From Planctomycetota bacterium (GTDB taxonomy: Bacteria > Planctomycetota > PLA2), in assembly GCA_021776785.1 (NCBI GenBank), contig JAJFFF010000044.1, forward strand, positions 1-64,000: a stretch of 64,000 bases of DNA. The letters run 5' to 3'. Under the pieces are notes generated by a model. That model had not been told where the DNA came from. It saw nothing but the letters and a program-made list of their open reading frames with translations, and ran no database searches. The stretch's first letter is position 1. The number at the start of each line of letters is the position of its first letter. Shown piece by piece: positions 36,377-45,737 of this stretch. The position numbers and the translations under genes are program-made.

Positions 36377-39300
36377 CTACATCGTGCGGCGGTACTTGCC
36401 GCCGACCTCGTAAAGCGCCTTAGTGATCTGCCCCAAACTCGCTACGCGCACGGTCTTCATCAATTCGGCGAAGATGTTCCCGCCCTCAAGCGCAACCTGG
36501 CGCAGACGCGCCAGCGACGCGTCCGTCTCATCGCCGCCACGCGTGCGGAACGCGCGCATGGCTTCCAGTTGCGCCTTCTTCTCTACGGCCGTCGCGCGCG
36601 TGATCTCGCTGACCCCGCTCGTGACGTTGTGCTCCGCGTCCGGATTGATGTAGTAGTTCACGCCGGTGATCGGAAGCTCGCCGCTGTTCTTCTTGGACTC
36701 GTAGAGTAGCGACTCCTCCTGAATCTTGGAACGTTGATAACCGCGCTCCATCGCCCCCAGGACGCCGCCCCGCTCATCGAGCCGTTCAAACTCCCGCAGA
36801 ACGGCTTCCTCGACGAGATCCGTCAGCTCCTCGATGATGAACGCACCCTGCAGCGGGTTCTCGTTCTTCATCAGACCAAACTCGCGGTTGATGATGAGTT
36901 GAATCGCCATCGCCCGCCGTACGGATTGCTGCGTCGGCGTCGTCACCGCCTCGTCGTACGCGTTGGTGTGCAGCGAGTTGCAGTTGTCGTTCAGTGCGAG
37001 CAGCGCTTGCAGCGTCGTGCGAATGTCGTTGAAATCGACTTCCTGCGCGTGCAGCGAACGACCCGACGTCTGAATGTGATACTTGAGCTTCTGACTGCGC
37101 TCGTTGGCGTCGTAGCGGTCGCGCAAAACAACCGCCCAGATGCGACGCGCGACGCGGCCGATCACGGAGTACTCTGGATCCAGCCCGTTGCTGAAGAAGA
37201 AACTCAGGTTGCGCGCAAACTGGTCGATCGGCATGCCACGCGACAAGTAGTACTCGACGTAGGTAAACCCGTTCGCCAACGTAAGGGCAACCTGGGTGAT
37301 CGGGTTCGCACCAGCTTCGGCGATGTGGTACCCCGAGATCGACACCGAGTAGTAGTTGTTGACGCCGTGGTCAACAAAGTACTGCTGGATATCGCCCATC
37401 ATCTTCAGACTGAATTCCGTCCCGAAGATGCACGTGTTCTGAGCCTGGTCCTCCTTAAGGATATCGGCTTGCACCGTACCGCGCACGATGGCCAACGTGC
37501 GCGCCACGAGGTCGGTATGCTCTTCAACATTGGGGAACCGCCCGTGTTCGTTCTCGAAACGATCGACTTGCTGGTCGATCGCCGCGTTCATGAACATGGC
37601 GAGAATCGACGGGGCGGGCCCGTTAATCGTCATCGAAACACTGGTGTTCGGCGCGGTCAATTCGAAGCCTTCAAACAGACGGCGCATGTCGTCGAGCGTG
37701 CAGATCGAAACGCCGCTCTCGCCGATCTTGCCGTAGATGTCGGGGCGCTCGTCGGGATCCTCGCCGTAGAGCGTGACCGAATCGAACGCGACCGACAGCC
37801 GATGCGCCGTCTCCCCCTTGCAGAGGTAGTGGAAGCGCTGATTGGTCCGCGCGGGCGTTCCTTCACCGGCAAACATCCGCTTCGGTTCTTCGTCGGCGCG
37901 CCGTAGCTGAAACACGCCCGCGGTAAACGGGAAGCGCCCGGGAACGTTCTCCAACGCCAACCACCGCAGTCGGTCGCCCCAGTCGGTAAAGCGCGGGAGC
38001 GCGATCTTGGACACGCGCGTTCCGCTCAGTGACTCGGTGAACAGCGGACGCCGAATCTCGCGGCCGCGCACTTCGCTGATCAGCTCGTCACCGGCGTACG
38101 TGTCGCGCAGCTTGTCCCAGCTTTCGAGCGCGGCGAGCGAACGCGCACCGACGTCGTCGCGCGTGGCCTCGGTCAGTTCGCGCAGATCGTCCGGAGTGCG
38201 TTCGTCCAGCAGCCCGCCCACGGTCTTCAACTGCCCCAACCGCGACGCCGCACTCGCACGCTTCTCGACGCGGTCGCGGTAGTGGCGTACGCAGGCGGCG
38301 ATCTCGCCGAGATAGTGCTCGCGGTCCGGCGGCACGATCACGATGTCGTGATACCCGCGTTCGTCCGCAAGCTGACGCCGCGCGGCCAAGCCGGCGTCGA
38401 CGCGCTCGTCGAGCAAACCGATCAGCCGCTCGAACAAGCGGTTGACGCCGCTGTCGTTGAAGCGACTCGCCACGGTCGCGAAAACCGGCACTTCCTCGTC
38501 CGGGATGTCGTAAGAGATCTCGCGGTTGCGCCGCATCTGCTTGCGCACATCGCGCAACGCATCGCCCGCGCCGCGGCGGTCACTCTTGTTGACGGCGACG
38601 ACGTCGGCGAAGTCCAGCATGTCGATCTTCTCGAGCTGGCTCGGTGCTCCGTACTCCGGCGTCATGACGTAGACCGCGACGTCGGCGACATCTGTAATCC
38701 CGGTGTCCGCCTGACCGATGCCCGACGTCTCGACCAGCACCAAATCGAACCCGGCTTTCGCGCACAGGCCGATCGCACCGCGGATCGCGCCGGTCAATTC
38801 GGTGCCGCTTCCGCGCGTCGCGAAGCTGCGCATAAACACGCGCTCCGGATCGATCGAGTTCATGCGAATCCGATCACCCAACAGCGCTCCGCCCGAGCGC
38901 TTCCGGCTCGGGTCCACCGACAGCACCGCAATGCGACCGCCGGGAAAGTCGGCGAGGAACCGGCGCACAAGTTCGTCCGTCATCACGGACTTGCCCGCAC
39001 CCCCCGGCCCCGTCAGCCCCACGACCGGAATCGCGGGCCGCGTGTCGCGTTCGGCGACGCCGGTACCCGACGTGGCCGCTCCCGACGCTTCAAGCTGGCT
39101 AAACGCCGACGCGATGCGACGTAGATCCGCGCCCTTCAACGTTCCGTTCTGCTGGGCGGCAGGCGGATTGAAATCCGACGCGTGAAGAAGATGTTCAATC
39201 ATCCCCTTGAGCCCCATGCGCCGCCCGTCCTCGGGGCTATAGATCTTGGAGACGCCATACGCCTCCAGCTCCGAGATCTCATCTTGAACGATGACGCCGC

Positions 39301-39598
39301 CGCCACCGCCGAACACCTTGATGTGCGGCGCGCCGCGCTCCTTCAACAGGTCGATCACGTACTTGAAAAACTCGACGTGCCCGCCCTGGTAGGACGTGAT
39401 GGCGATGGCCTGCACGTCCTCCATGATCGCCGCATCGACGATCTCGGCAGCGCTGCGGTTGTGGCCTAGGTGGATCACCTCCGCACCGGTGCGCTGCATG
39501 ATACGACGCATGATGTTGATGGCCGCATCGTGGCCATCAAACAACGCCGCCGCCGTAACGACGCGCACGCGGTTGCTCAGAGAGAATCCGTCGGCCAT
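36377..39598 (-). CDS. icmF: Fused isobutyryl-CoA mutase (IcmF)
   Basis: A 1073-residue adenosylcobalamin enzyme. Residues 1-140 bind B12 (FDGHDAAINIMRR, with GAEVIHLGHNRS and the VFGGGGG end). A MeaB-like G-protein chaperone follows, with GPGGAGKS at 197-204, VDPSRKRSGGALLGDRIRMN, LVETSGIGQADTGI and AVNKSD. The large C-terminal mutase barrel has SISGYHIAEAGANP. Domain order and length match IcmF, which interconverts isobutyryl- and n-butyryl-CoA; related forms act on pivalyl-CoA, and specificity cannot be read by eye. It lies four bases after the PDZ-protein gene. Confidence 0.92.
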   Translation of the reverse strand: MADGFSLSNRVRVVTAAALFDGHDAAINIMRRIMQRTGAEVIHLGHNRSAAEIVDAAIMEDVQAIAITSYQGGHVEFFKYVIDLLKERGAPHIKVFGGGGGVIVQDEISELEAYGVSKIYSPEDGRRMGLKGMIEHLLHASDFNPPAAQQNGTLKGADLRRIASAFSQLEASGAATSGTGVAERDTRPAIPVVGLTGPGGAGKSVMTDELVRRFLADFPGGRIAVLSVDPSRKRSGGALLGDRIRMNSIDPERVFMRSFATRGSGTELTGAIRGAIGLCAKAGFDLVLVETSGIGQADTGITDVADVAVYVMTPEYGAPSQLEKIDMLDFADVVAVNKSDRRGAGDALRDVRKQMRRNREISYDIPDEEVPVFATVASRFNDSGVNRLFERLIGLLDERVDAGLAARRQLADERGYHDIVIVPPDREHYLGEIAACVRHYRDRVEKRASAASRLGQLKTVGGLLDERTPDDLRELTEATRDDVGARSLAALESWDKLRDTYAGDELISEVRGREIRRPLFTESLSGTRVSKIALPRFTDWGDRLRWLALENVPGRFPFTAGVFQLRRADEEPKRMFAGEGTPARTNQRFHYLCKGETAHRLSVAFDSVTLYGEDPDERPDIYGKIGESGVSICTLDDMRRLFEGFELTAPNTSVSMTINGPAPSILAMFMNAAIDQQVDRFENEHGRFPNVEEHTDLVARTLAIVRGTVQADILKEDQAQNTCIFGTEFSLKMMGDIQQYFVDHGVNNYYSVSISGYHIAEAGANPITQVALTLANGFTYVEYYLSRGMPIDQFARNLSFFFSNGLDPEYSVIGRVARRIWAVVLRDRYDANERSQKLKYHIQTSGRSLHAQEVDFNDIRTTLQALLALNDNCNSLHTNAYDEAVTTPTQQSVRRAMAIQLIINREFGLMKNENPLQGAFIIEELTDLVEEAVLREFERLDERGGVLGAMERGYQRSKIQEESLLYESKKNSGELPITGVNYYINPDAEHNVTSGVSEITRATAVEKKAQLEAMRAFRTRGGDETDASLARLRQVALEGGNIFAELMKTVRVASLGQITKALYEVGGKYRRTM

Positions 39599-39602
39599 CT
39601 AC

Positions 39603-41981
39603 TTAGCCCTTGGCCAGGTGTTTATCGAGCGCCTTCTTGATGCGCTCACCCTTTTCGTTTCCCGATGATGACTTCACCTTGGTGCGGTAGGCCTTCATGC
39701 CCGCCTTCATTTTTTTGAGGTCAAAGCTCATCTGGCCGCCCAGGATAAGTTCGCGGTCGCGATTCTCCACGTAGTCCATCACGGCTAACTTCACGTCGGG
39801 CGTCCAACCCTTGATGAGCGCGCGCTTGCGACGCATGCGGTACAGGCGATCGCGCTCCAGCGCGTCCGAGCCCGCCGTGATCTTCGGATAATCGGGCATC
39901 GTCCCCGGGTCCACGCAGTCGTTGTAGGGCACGCCGTTGATGAAGAGGTGGAATTCCTTACCGGGCTCGATGAGCTCGTCGTGGAAATAGACGGTGAACC
40001 CGCTCGACTTGCGCGCGAGCACATGCAGCGTGTTTTCTTTCTTTTCCCACCGCGCATCGACGCGCGAGCCGACGGGTCGGTTCCATTCGATGTGGACCGT
40101 GCGGTCTTCTCCGAACTTTCCGTCCCCCTGGTCCGTACGCACGGTCAGATCGACGAATCGGTCGTCCTCGGGCGCGTCCTCAAACTTGTAGTCTTTGAAG
40201 TACTTCTTGAGGTCGTGGATCGACTTCACCTGGTCCGAGCCTGCTTGCACGATCACGTCGCCGGCTTTGAGGCCGGAGCGGTCAGCGAGGCTACCCGCGA
40301 ACACGTAGCTAACCTTCACGCCCTCGAAGCGAAATCCCAGGTCTTGGCCCGCACCAAAGTCTCGTCGCACGATGACGCCGCCGGGACGCTGCACTTTGAC
40401 CCAACGCTCGAAGATAAAGATCACCGTGTCTTCGGTTTTGCCTTTCTTCAACGCGTTCTTGTTGATGTTGCCGCCGCCGACTTCGATTTCGATTTCGCCG
40501 CACTCGTCGTTGTCATCGCAACCGCAGCCGCACGCGTCGTCGTCTTCAATCAGCTCGTTGGTGTCGCGGGGAATGGGTTTACCCGCCGCGCGCAACTCCT
40601 TGATTTTTTTGCGAATGAGGAGGTACTTCTTTTGCGTGTCCTGCTCGCGTGCAAGATCGGACTTCTTCACTTCGCGGGCCAGAACGAGGCGGGCTTCTTG
40701 GCCCCACTCGACCGCCTGCACCGCGTTTTTGACGTTATCGAGATCCTTCACGCGAACGCCGTCGATGCTCAGCACGATGTCGCCGTTAATCAGGTTGGCG
40801 TCGCGCGCGCCGGCGGCCACGCTCGTCACGGTGACGCCGACGTCCCAGCCGGCGTTTTTGCGAACGCCGATGCCGAGCCGCTTGGTGGGCGCTTTTTGTT
40901 TCGGCGCTTTCCAGGTCAAGACCGTGCTCTTGAAGTTGTGCGCGACGTCGCCGTCCTTGTCGATCCCGTGGTTTTTGAGCCATAGCGAGCGCAGGCCGTC
41001 TTCACGCGTCGTTTCGACATCGACTTCGTTGGCGTACGCTTTGCGCTCCTTTTGCACGACGAAGCTAATCACACGCCCACGGATCTTTTCGAGGTAAGCG
41101 AAATCGCCCTGCGAGCGCGGGAAGATCGCGGTCGTGAGGCGCATGCTCTGATCGACCATCGGCTTCAGGCCCTGCAAGAACTGCAGCGCATTCTTTTCGC
41201 CGACCGTGCTGCGCGTCTTGCCCGGGACGCCAATCAAGAAGTCGGCCCGATCCAACGTGCCCAAGCAAAGCGGCTGCACGATCGCCGTGATCTCGTAGGG
41301 ATCGCCGGTCATCGGCATGAGCGCCGCAAACGTACCGGGCATCTCTTGGCCCAAGTACCAAACGGCGTCGCCGCCATCGAGCGCGCCCATCAAGCTGACG
41401 CGGTTTTCATCGAGATTGAAACGGCGGCGCACCTGCTCCAAGCACCACCGGACGAGTCGCTTGCCTTCCGGCGTCCACCACTCCGCGCCCTTGCACGTGT
41501 ACGGCGCCAGAAAGAACACGCCGTGCTCTTCGCACACTTCGCGGAAACGAAACATCGCAACGCCCGCGCGCTCGGCGCCCTGGTTCGGGTTATTCAAACG
41601 CCCGGCGTCGTGATGCAGATACACAAGAACCGGCGCCTTCTTCTTCACGTCGTAAGACCGCGGCACGTACAGCGAGAAGCCGCGCATTTTCGAGTCGTCG
41701 CCCTGGAACCGGATCCCGTAGTGCTTGCCGGAACCGCGTTCGCCGACTTGGGTCACCATCGGCTGCTGGTAGTAAGGACCCTTCGTGAGCGCCGCCTTGA
41801 CGCTCGGCCAATCGAGGTCGCCGCGCTTCAAGAATTCTTCGACGAGCTTGTCGCGGTCTTGCACGCGCTTCGCACTGATGGCGGCGCGCAATGCTTTGAC
41901 GACTTCCTCGTTAGTTTGCTCTTCGGCTGTGGCGCTCGGGCAACAGAATGCCAGCAGTGCCAGCGGTAAAACGAAACGCAT
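39603..41981 (-). CDS. Secreted pseudo-esterase with two PDZ domains
   Basis: A 792-residue protein with signal peptide MRFVLPLALLAFCCPSATA. Residues about 80-300 resemble a PHB-depolymerase-type alpha/beta hydrolase (VYLHHDAG), but the nucleophile elbow reads MGALDGG where GxSxGG is expected, so the Ser seems replaced by Leu. PDZ domains lie near 300-380 (RLGIGVRKN...LINGDIVLSIDG) and 510-570 (LADRSGLKAGDVIVQ). Between them is an acidic Cys-rich insert CGCGCDDNDECGE that could bind metal. ATG 41981 follows AGAGGG. It is upstream of icmF in the same operon. Confidence 0.72.
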   Translation of the reverse strand: MRFVLPLALLAFCCPSATAEEQTNEEVVKALRAAISAKRVQDRDKLVEEFLKRGDLDWPSVKAALTKGPYYQQPMVTQVGERGSGKHYGIRFQGDDSKMRGFSLYVPRSYDVKKKAPVLVYLHHDAGRLNNPNQGAERAGVAMFRFREVCEEHGVFFLAPYTCKGAEWWTPEGKRLVRWCLEQVRRRFNLDENRVSLMGALDGGDAVWYLGQEMPGTFAALMPMTGDPYEITAIVQPLCLGTLDRADFLIGVPGKTRSTVGEKNALQFLQGLKPMVDQSMRLTTAIFPRSQGDFAYLEKIRGRVISFVVQKERKAYANEVDVETTREDGLRSLWLKNHGIDKDGDVAHNFKSTVLTWKAPKQKAPTKRLGIGVRKNAGWDVGVTVTSVAAGARDANLINGDIVLSIDGVRVKDLDNVKNAVQAVEWGQEARLVLAREVKKSDLAREQDTQKKYLLIRKKIKELRAAGKPIPRDTNELIEDDDACGCGCDDNDECGEIEIEVGGGNINKNALKKGKTEDTVIFIFERWVKVQRPGGVIVRRDFGAGQDLGFRFEGVKVSYVFAGSLADRSGLKAGDVIVQAGSDQVKSIHDLKKYFKDYKFEDAPEDDRFVDLTVRTDQGDGKFGEDRTVHIEWNRPVGSRVDARWEKKENTLHVLARKSSGFTVYFHDELIEPGKEFHLFINGVPYNDCVDPGTMPDYPKITAGSDALERDRLYRMRRKRALIKGWTPDVKLAVMDYVENRDRELILGGQMSFDLKKMKAGMKAYRTKVKSSSGNEKGERIKKALDKHLAKG

Positions 41982-42209
41982 GCGTGTCCCTCTAATGACG
42001 TGGAGGTTGCCCCCCATTCGGATGACCGCGGTTGGGCGAACGCCTCCGCAGTTCTTCTGTGTTGAATTCTTTTGGTTGAAACGAAATGAAAGCGGTCCGG
42101 GTCGGAGCGATCTCCGTCCCGTTGTGATTTCGGGCATCTGTCTCCCGAGTCGACCTATTCTACGTCAAGGCTTGTAGGGATTCTTGGGCGCGGTTAGCTT
42201 CGCATCCTC

Positions 42210-43082
42210 ATGGATGTGATCGCGGCGCAGGCGCTCGTCAAAGAGTTCAAAACCCCCTGGGGCGCCGCCGCGCGAACGGTGCGGGCGGTCGCCGCACTCG
42301 ACCTCGCGGTCCCCAAAGGTCGGATCTTTGGACTCCTCGGCCCCAACGGCTCGGGAAAGACGACGACGATCCTCATGATCTTGGGGCTCCTGCGACCGAC
42401 CGCCGGGCGCGTTTCCGTACTCGGTGTGCCGGCCGGGCATCCCGAAGCCCGCCGCTTTACGGGCTATCTCCCCGAGGAAACGCGGCTTTACGAATTTCTT
42501 ACCGGCGAGGAAACGCTCGATTTTGTGGGGCGCCTCTTTGGCATGAAGCGGGCCGACCGCAAGCGACGCACGGCCGAACTGCTGGAGCGGACCGGCATGT
42601 GGGACGCGCGGAAGCGGACGCTCGCCACTTACTCGAAGGGTATGGCGCGCCGCATCGGGCTGGCGCAGGCGTTGCTCAGCAAGCCGCAGCTGGTCGTCTT
42701 GGACGAACCGACGTCCGGTCTCGATCCGGTCGGCAACCGCGAAGTGCGCGATTTGCTGCGCGACGTCGCGGCCGGTGGCACGACGATTTTGCTCACGTCG
42801 CACATTCTGGGTGACGTCGCGGAGGTCTGCGATCGCATCGCGATCCTGCACGCGGGCCGCAAAGTGCTGGAGGGCGACGTCAAGACGTTGCTCGCGCGCA
42901 CAGATCGACTCGCCTGGGAGACCGACGTATTAGGCGACGACGAACGCGCCGGACTCGTGGCGTACCTGCGCGAGCACAGCATCTCGTTTGAGGGTCCGAG
43001 CGCGCCGCGAACGACGCTCGAACGCTTGTTTTTTGAAACGCTGGAGAGCGATGCTGGGCACGGCGGCGGCGTTTCGACTTAG
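42210..43082 (+). CDS. ABC transporter ATP-binding protein
   Basis: A 290-residue ABC-2-type ATPase. It has Walker A GPNGSGKT (44-51), signature YSKGM (141-145), Walker B LVVLDEP (161-167) and the H-loop TSH (about 196). A C-terminal regulatory domain follows. The permease gene begins 32 bases before its stop in another frame, and a TPR-like protein follows. The three make one exporter operon. The transported substrate is unknown. The preceding gap faces the divergent PDZ protein and should hold the promoter. Confidence 0.9.
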   Translation: MDVIAAQALVKEFKTPWGAAARTVRAVAALDLAVPKGRIFGLLGPNGSGKTTTILMILGLLRPTAGRVSVLGVPAGHPEARRFTGYLPEETRLYEFLTGEETLDFVGRLFGMKRADRKRRTAELLERTGMWDARKRTLATYSKGMARRIGLAQALLSKPQLVVLDEPTSGLDPVGNREVRDLLRDVAAGGTTILLTSHILGDVAEVCDRIAILHAGRKVLEGDVKTLLARTDRLAWETDVLGDDERAGLVAYLREHSISFEGPSAPRTTLERLFFETLESDAGHGGGVST

Positions 43083-44169
43083 GTGGCTGGAGGCGCGGCG
43101 ACGGGGCGGGCTTTGGCTCGTCTTGGGCACGGCGTTATTGGTCTTTTGGGTCGCGTGGCGTGGCGGCGACAGCGTCGGCGGCCGGTTCGGATTTGCCGGC
43201 GACATCGCTGGCCTGTTTACGTTCGCGCTCGCGATCTTTTTTGGTGCGTTCCCACTGGCCGTGGATCGCGAACGGCGACGGGCTTATCTCGCGAGCGCTT
43301 CGCCCGCGTCGCCTCTTGGATGGACGTTCGGCAATGTCTTAGGCGCGGCGGCGACGGCGGCGTTGGCGGGGTTTTTTCTGCACGGGGCGGCGGCCGCCGG
43401 TGCGGCGGCGGGCGGCGGGATTGAGACGTTCGAGATGACGCGCATCGGAAGCGCCGCGCGCACGCTTTGGTTGCCGGACGCGCCGCGACGCATTCGCATC
43501 GAAGTTCCGGCGGACGCGCACTCGTTGCGCGCGCGGCCCGTCGTGTACGCGCGGGTGGCTGAAGAGGGGAGTTCGGGACGCGCGTCGGTGTTTGTCGGCC
43601 AAGACGAAGTCGAGATCGTCCACGAACGGCCTTGGACGACGTCGATCACGCCTCCCTTTGTCGAGCTCGGGTCGGCGGATCCCGCCTTCGCCGTTGGCGT
43701 TCCCCTTGCTTCGATTCGCGCGCTGGGTGCGCCGCGTTCGTTCCTTGCGAACGCCCTACGGGCGGCCGTCGCGCCGGCCATCGTGGCCGCGGGGGTAGCG
43801 GCGCTCGCCGTCGCGGCCGCCGCCCACCTGACCGCCGGGGTGGCGGCACTGACCGTCATCGTCTTGGTGTTACTTGGTGCGCTCAAGCCGTTTGTGCTCG
43901 ATTCGCTTGCCGAAGAGCGCGGGGCCATCGCGGCTGCTCCGGGCGCCGCCGCGGCTGCAGATCGCGCTCCGGCCGCCGCGCGCGCGTTCGTCAAGGGCGC
44001 GTTGTTTGTTGTGCCGGATCTGACGCGCGCGAATTTGCGAGCGCGCGTGATCGCAGGCGAGTGGCTGCGCGGTCGCGCGTGGCGGCACCCGGCGGTCATG
44101 ACAGGGATCTGTCTTATTTTGGGCACGCTGCTCGGCGCATGGGGCGTGCATCGCCGGAGGACGACGTGA
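43051..44169 (+). CDS. ABC-2-like transporter permease
   Basis: A 372-residue membrane protein with about six to seven hydrophobic segments (near residues 20-38, 52-72, 90-115, 235-265, 270-290 and 350-368). A large soluble domain (about 115-220) sits outside, beta-rich and containing ARVAEEGSSGRASVF. ATG 43051 follows GGAGAG. It overlaps the ATPase gene by 32 bases and the next gene by four, so it is translationally coupled to both and is the obvious membrane partner of the ATPase. It is extremely Ala-rich. Confidence 0.72.
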   Translation: MLGTAAAFRLRWLEARRRGGLWLVLGTALLVFWVAWRGGDSVGGRFGFAGDIAGLFTFALAIFFGAFPLAVDRERRRAYLASASPASPLGWTFGNVLGAAATAALAGFFLHGAAAAGAAAGGGIETFEMTRIGSAARTLWLPDAPRRIRIEVPADAHSLRARPVVYARVAEEGSSGRASVFVGQDEVEIVHERPWTTSITPPFVELGSADPAFAVGVPLASIRALGAPRSFLANALRAAVAPAIVAAGVAALAVAAAAHLTAGVAALTVIVLVLLGALKPFVLDSLAEERGAIAAAPGAAAAADRAPAAARAFVKGALFVVPDLTRANLRARVIAGEWLRGRAWRHPAVMTGICLILGTLLGAWGVHRRRTT

Positions 44170-45233
44170 GTTCGCGCGTTGGCATCGGCGTCGCGCTCGC
44201 CCTAGCCGTTGCGTCCTTGCTCGCGGCGCGTCCGCTCGAGCATAGGTTGCGCGCCGACGCGCCAACGCGCACGGATTACGAGCAGGTCGGATTGGGCAAC
44301 CTGGTCGGCGGCGTCATGAGCGGCCCGTTTCGGCCGATGTTTCAGTCTTACCTGTTTCTACGTGCGAACCATCTGGCGCGGCAAGGGCGCATGGACGAGT
44401 TGCTGGGGCACTATCGCACGCTCGTGATGCTCTACCCCGCCAATCCCAAGGCGCGCGATTTCTTGGGGTGGCACCTTGCGTTCAACTTAAAGAGCGAGAC
44501 GCGCGACGAGGCCATGGCGTGGCGGTGGTCGCGCGAGGGGCTCGACATCTTGATGGGCACGCCCGCTGGTCGCCGCGCCGTCGCACATTGGTGCTTGGCG
44601 CAGTGCGGCCAGAACGCGGTCCACCCCCTCGCGCCGATGCGTTATGCCGGGCCCGCCTGGGACGTGGAGAAACGTTGGCGCGCCCGGCTCGGTGCTTGGG
44701 CGCGGCGACGCTTTGGGCGCGAACTCTCTCGATTCGAGGTCGGGTTGGCCGCGCTGGGCGACGCCGACGGGTTTTATGACAAGTCAACGCGCGCCACGCT
44801 CTACGAGCAGTTGGCCTACGAGCAATTGATCCGCGACGGGCGCGTGGCCGATCTCCCTGCCACCAAGCGCGCGCTCGCCGAGTTCGGTGCCGCCATCCGT
44901 GACAACCCCGGACTCTTGCAAACCGTTGGGCAAAACACGAACCTCCTTCTCGCCGTGGAGCGCGGCGACCTCGAGGCCATCCAAAAGTTTGGCGGGCTCG
45001 ACACCGAACCGCGCGCCTACCGCGCCGCGGCCGCGCTCGCCGGGCGCGCGCTCGCCCGGCGGGATGCCACGACGCTGGAGGCCGCCCATCGTTTGCTCCA
45101 AAGCCTCGACCAGATCCTCGACAAGGATACGGCGCTTTTTGCACCCGAACTCGCGGCGTTGCGCGCGTGGCTCACCCACTTAAGAGGCGAAGCCAACGAC
45201 GCGGCGCCGCCGCTACCGTTCGATTTCGACTAG
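44166..45233 (+). CDS. Anchored tetratricopeptide-like protein of the ABC operon
   Basis: A 355-residue protein. It starts at GTG 44166 inside the permease stop (GTGA). An N-terminal hydrophobic segment (about residues 6-20) is either a signal or an anchor. The rest is helical, with TPR-like stretches such as GHYRTLVMLYPANPKARDFLGWHLAFN. No family can be named. It is probably a periplasmic partner of the ABC exporter. It ends 55 bases before the selenoprotein gene. Confidence 0.65.
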   Translation: MSSRVGIGVALALAVASLLAARPLEHRLRADAPTRTDYEQVGLGNLVGGVMSGPFRPMFQSYLFLRANHLARQGRMDELLGHYRTLVMLYPANPKARDFLGWHLAFNLKSETRDEAMAWRWSREGLDILMGTPAGRRAVAHWCLAQCGQNAVHPLAPMRYAGPAWDVEKRWRARLGAWARRRFGRELSRFEVGLAALGDADGFYDKSTRATLYEQLAYEQLIRDGRVADLPATKRALAEFGAAIRDNPGLLQTVGQNTNLLLAVERGDLEAIQKFGGLDTEPRAYRAAAALAGRALARRDATTLEAAHRLLQSLDQILDKDTALFAPELAALRAWLTHLRGEANDAAPPLPFDFD

Positions 45234-45288
45234 TCTCGTGGGGCCACTTTGTTTGGGCCCTTGCGCTCGCTCTGCTAGGTTTCCACCC

Positions 45289-45522
45289 ATGAAGATTCGC
45301 ATCGAATACTGCGCGGCTTGAAACTACGAACCTGCAGCCATCGGTCTGATGGCTGAGCTCGCGAACGCGCTCAAGCAAAACATGTCCGAGATTGCGATCG
45401 CGCCGTACGCGGATGGTCGCTTCGAAGTGATCGTGGATGGCGAAACGATCTACTCCAAGCTGAAGACCGGCGAGTTCCCGCAAGACGCCGACATGGTCAA
45501 AGCCATCCAGAGCCGGACCTAA
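45289..45522 (+). CDS. Rdx-family (SelT/SelW/SelH) selenoprotein
   Basis: A 77-residue thioredoxin-fold protein. It reads MKIRIEYCAA-U-NYEP, with an in-frame TGA at 45319-45321 giving CxxU (Cys8, Sec11), the redox motif of the SelW/SelT/SelH family. The frame beyond is fully conserved in style (RFEVIVDGETIYSKLKTGEFP, then an end helix), arguing against a pseudogene. A bacterial-type SECIS hairpin follows the TGA. Length fits SelW-like proteins. It must depend on SelA/B/C/D encoded elsewhere. The gene is easily missed because standard calling stops at TGA. It may act in cytoplasmic thiol or oxidant metabolism. Confidence 0.93.
45335..45355 (+). promoter_or_regulatory. Bacterial SECIS hairpin
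   Basis: CAGCCATC-GGTCT-GATGGCTG is a perfect 8-bp stem with loop GGTCT, starting 13 bases after the selenocysteine TGA; the loop lies 21 bases after it. Loop sequence and distance match the Escherichia coli fdhF element, in which SelB binds the GGUCU loop. It would deliver tRNA-Sec to the UGA codon. Confidence 0.88.
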
Positions 45523-45685
45523 CCGGCCGCCAGGATTCCCCAGGAGAGCCCACATAGGCTCCCGAGATGGCACCGGAGCTGGGAACCACATCCCGAGTTC
45601 GAGCGCCTAACCGCTTTTGCAAAGGCTAGTTACGGCGCCCGGCTACGGAATCACCGACAACGTAGGCACCGCCCTGCCATCGCCA

Positions 45686-45704
45686 CCCCCCCCCCAAAAA
45701 AAAA
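45686..45704. repeat. C10-A9 homopolymer pair
   Basis: Ten C are followed directly by nine A in the gap after the selenoprotein gene. Such a tract is prone to slippage in replication and to sequencing error. No gene overlaps it. The bases from 45523 to 45685 hold no recognised feature. Confidence 0.7.
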
Positions 45705-45737
45705 CAGACATCAAAAAGACCCCGAGCGGGAAACGGG

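Noticed and set aside
45289..45318. Pseudogene of a SelW-like protein cut by a nonsense codon
   Set aside because: The TGA is exactly at the Sec position of CxxU, the rest of the frame is intact, and a SECIS-like hairpin follows.
45541..45640. Possible tRNA-Sec or other tRNA next to the selenoprotein
   Set aside because: GTTCGAG is present, but no acceptor stem pairing or UCA anticodon loop could be built.
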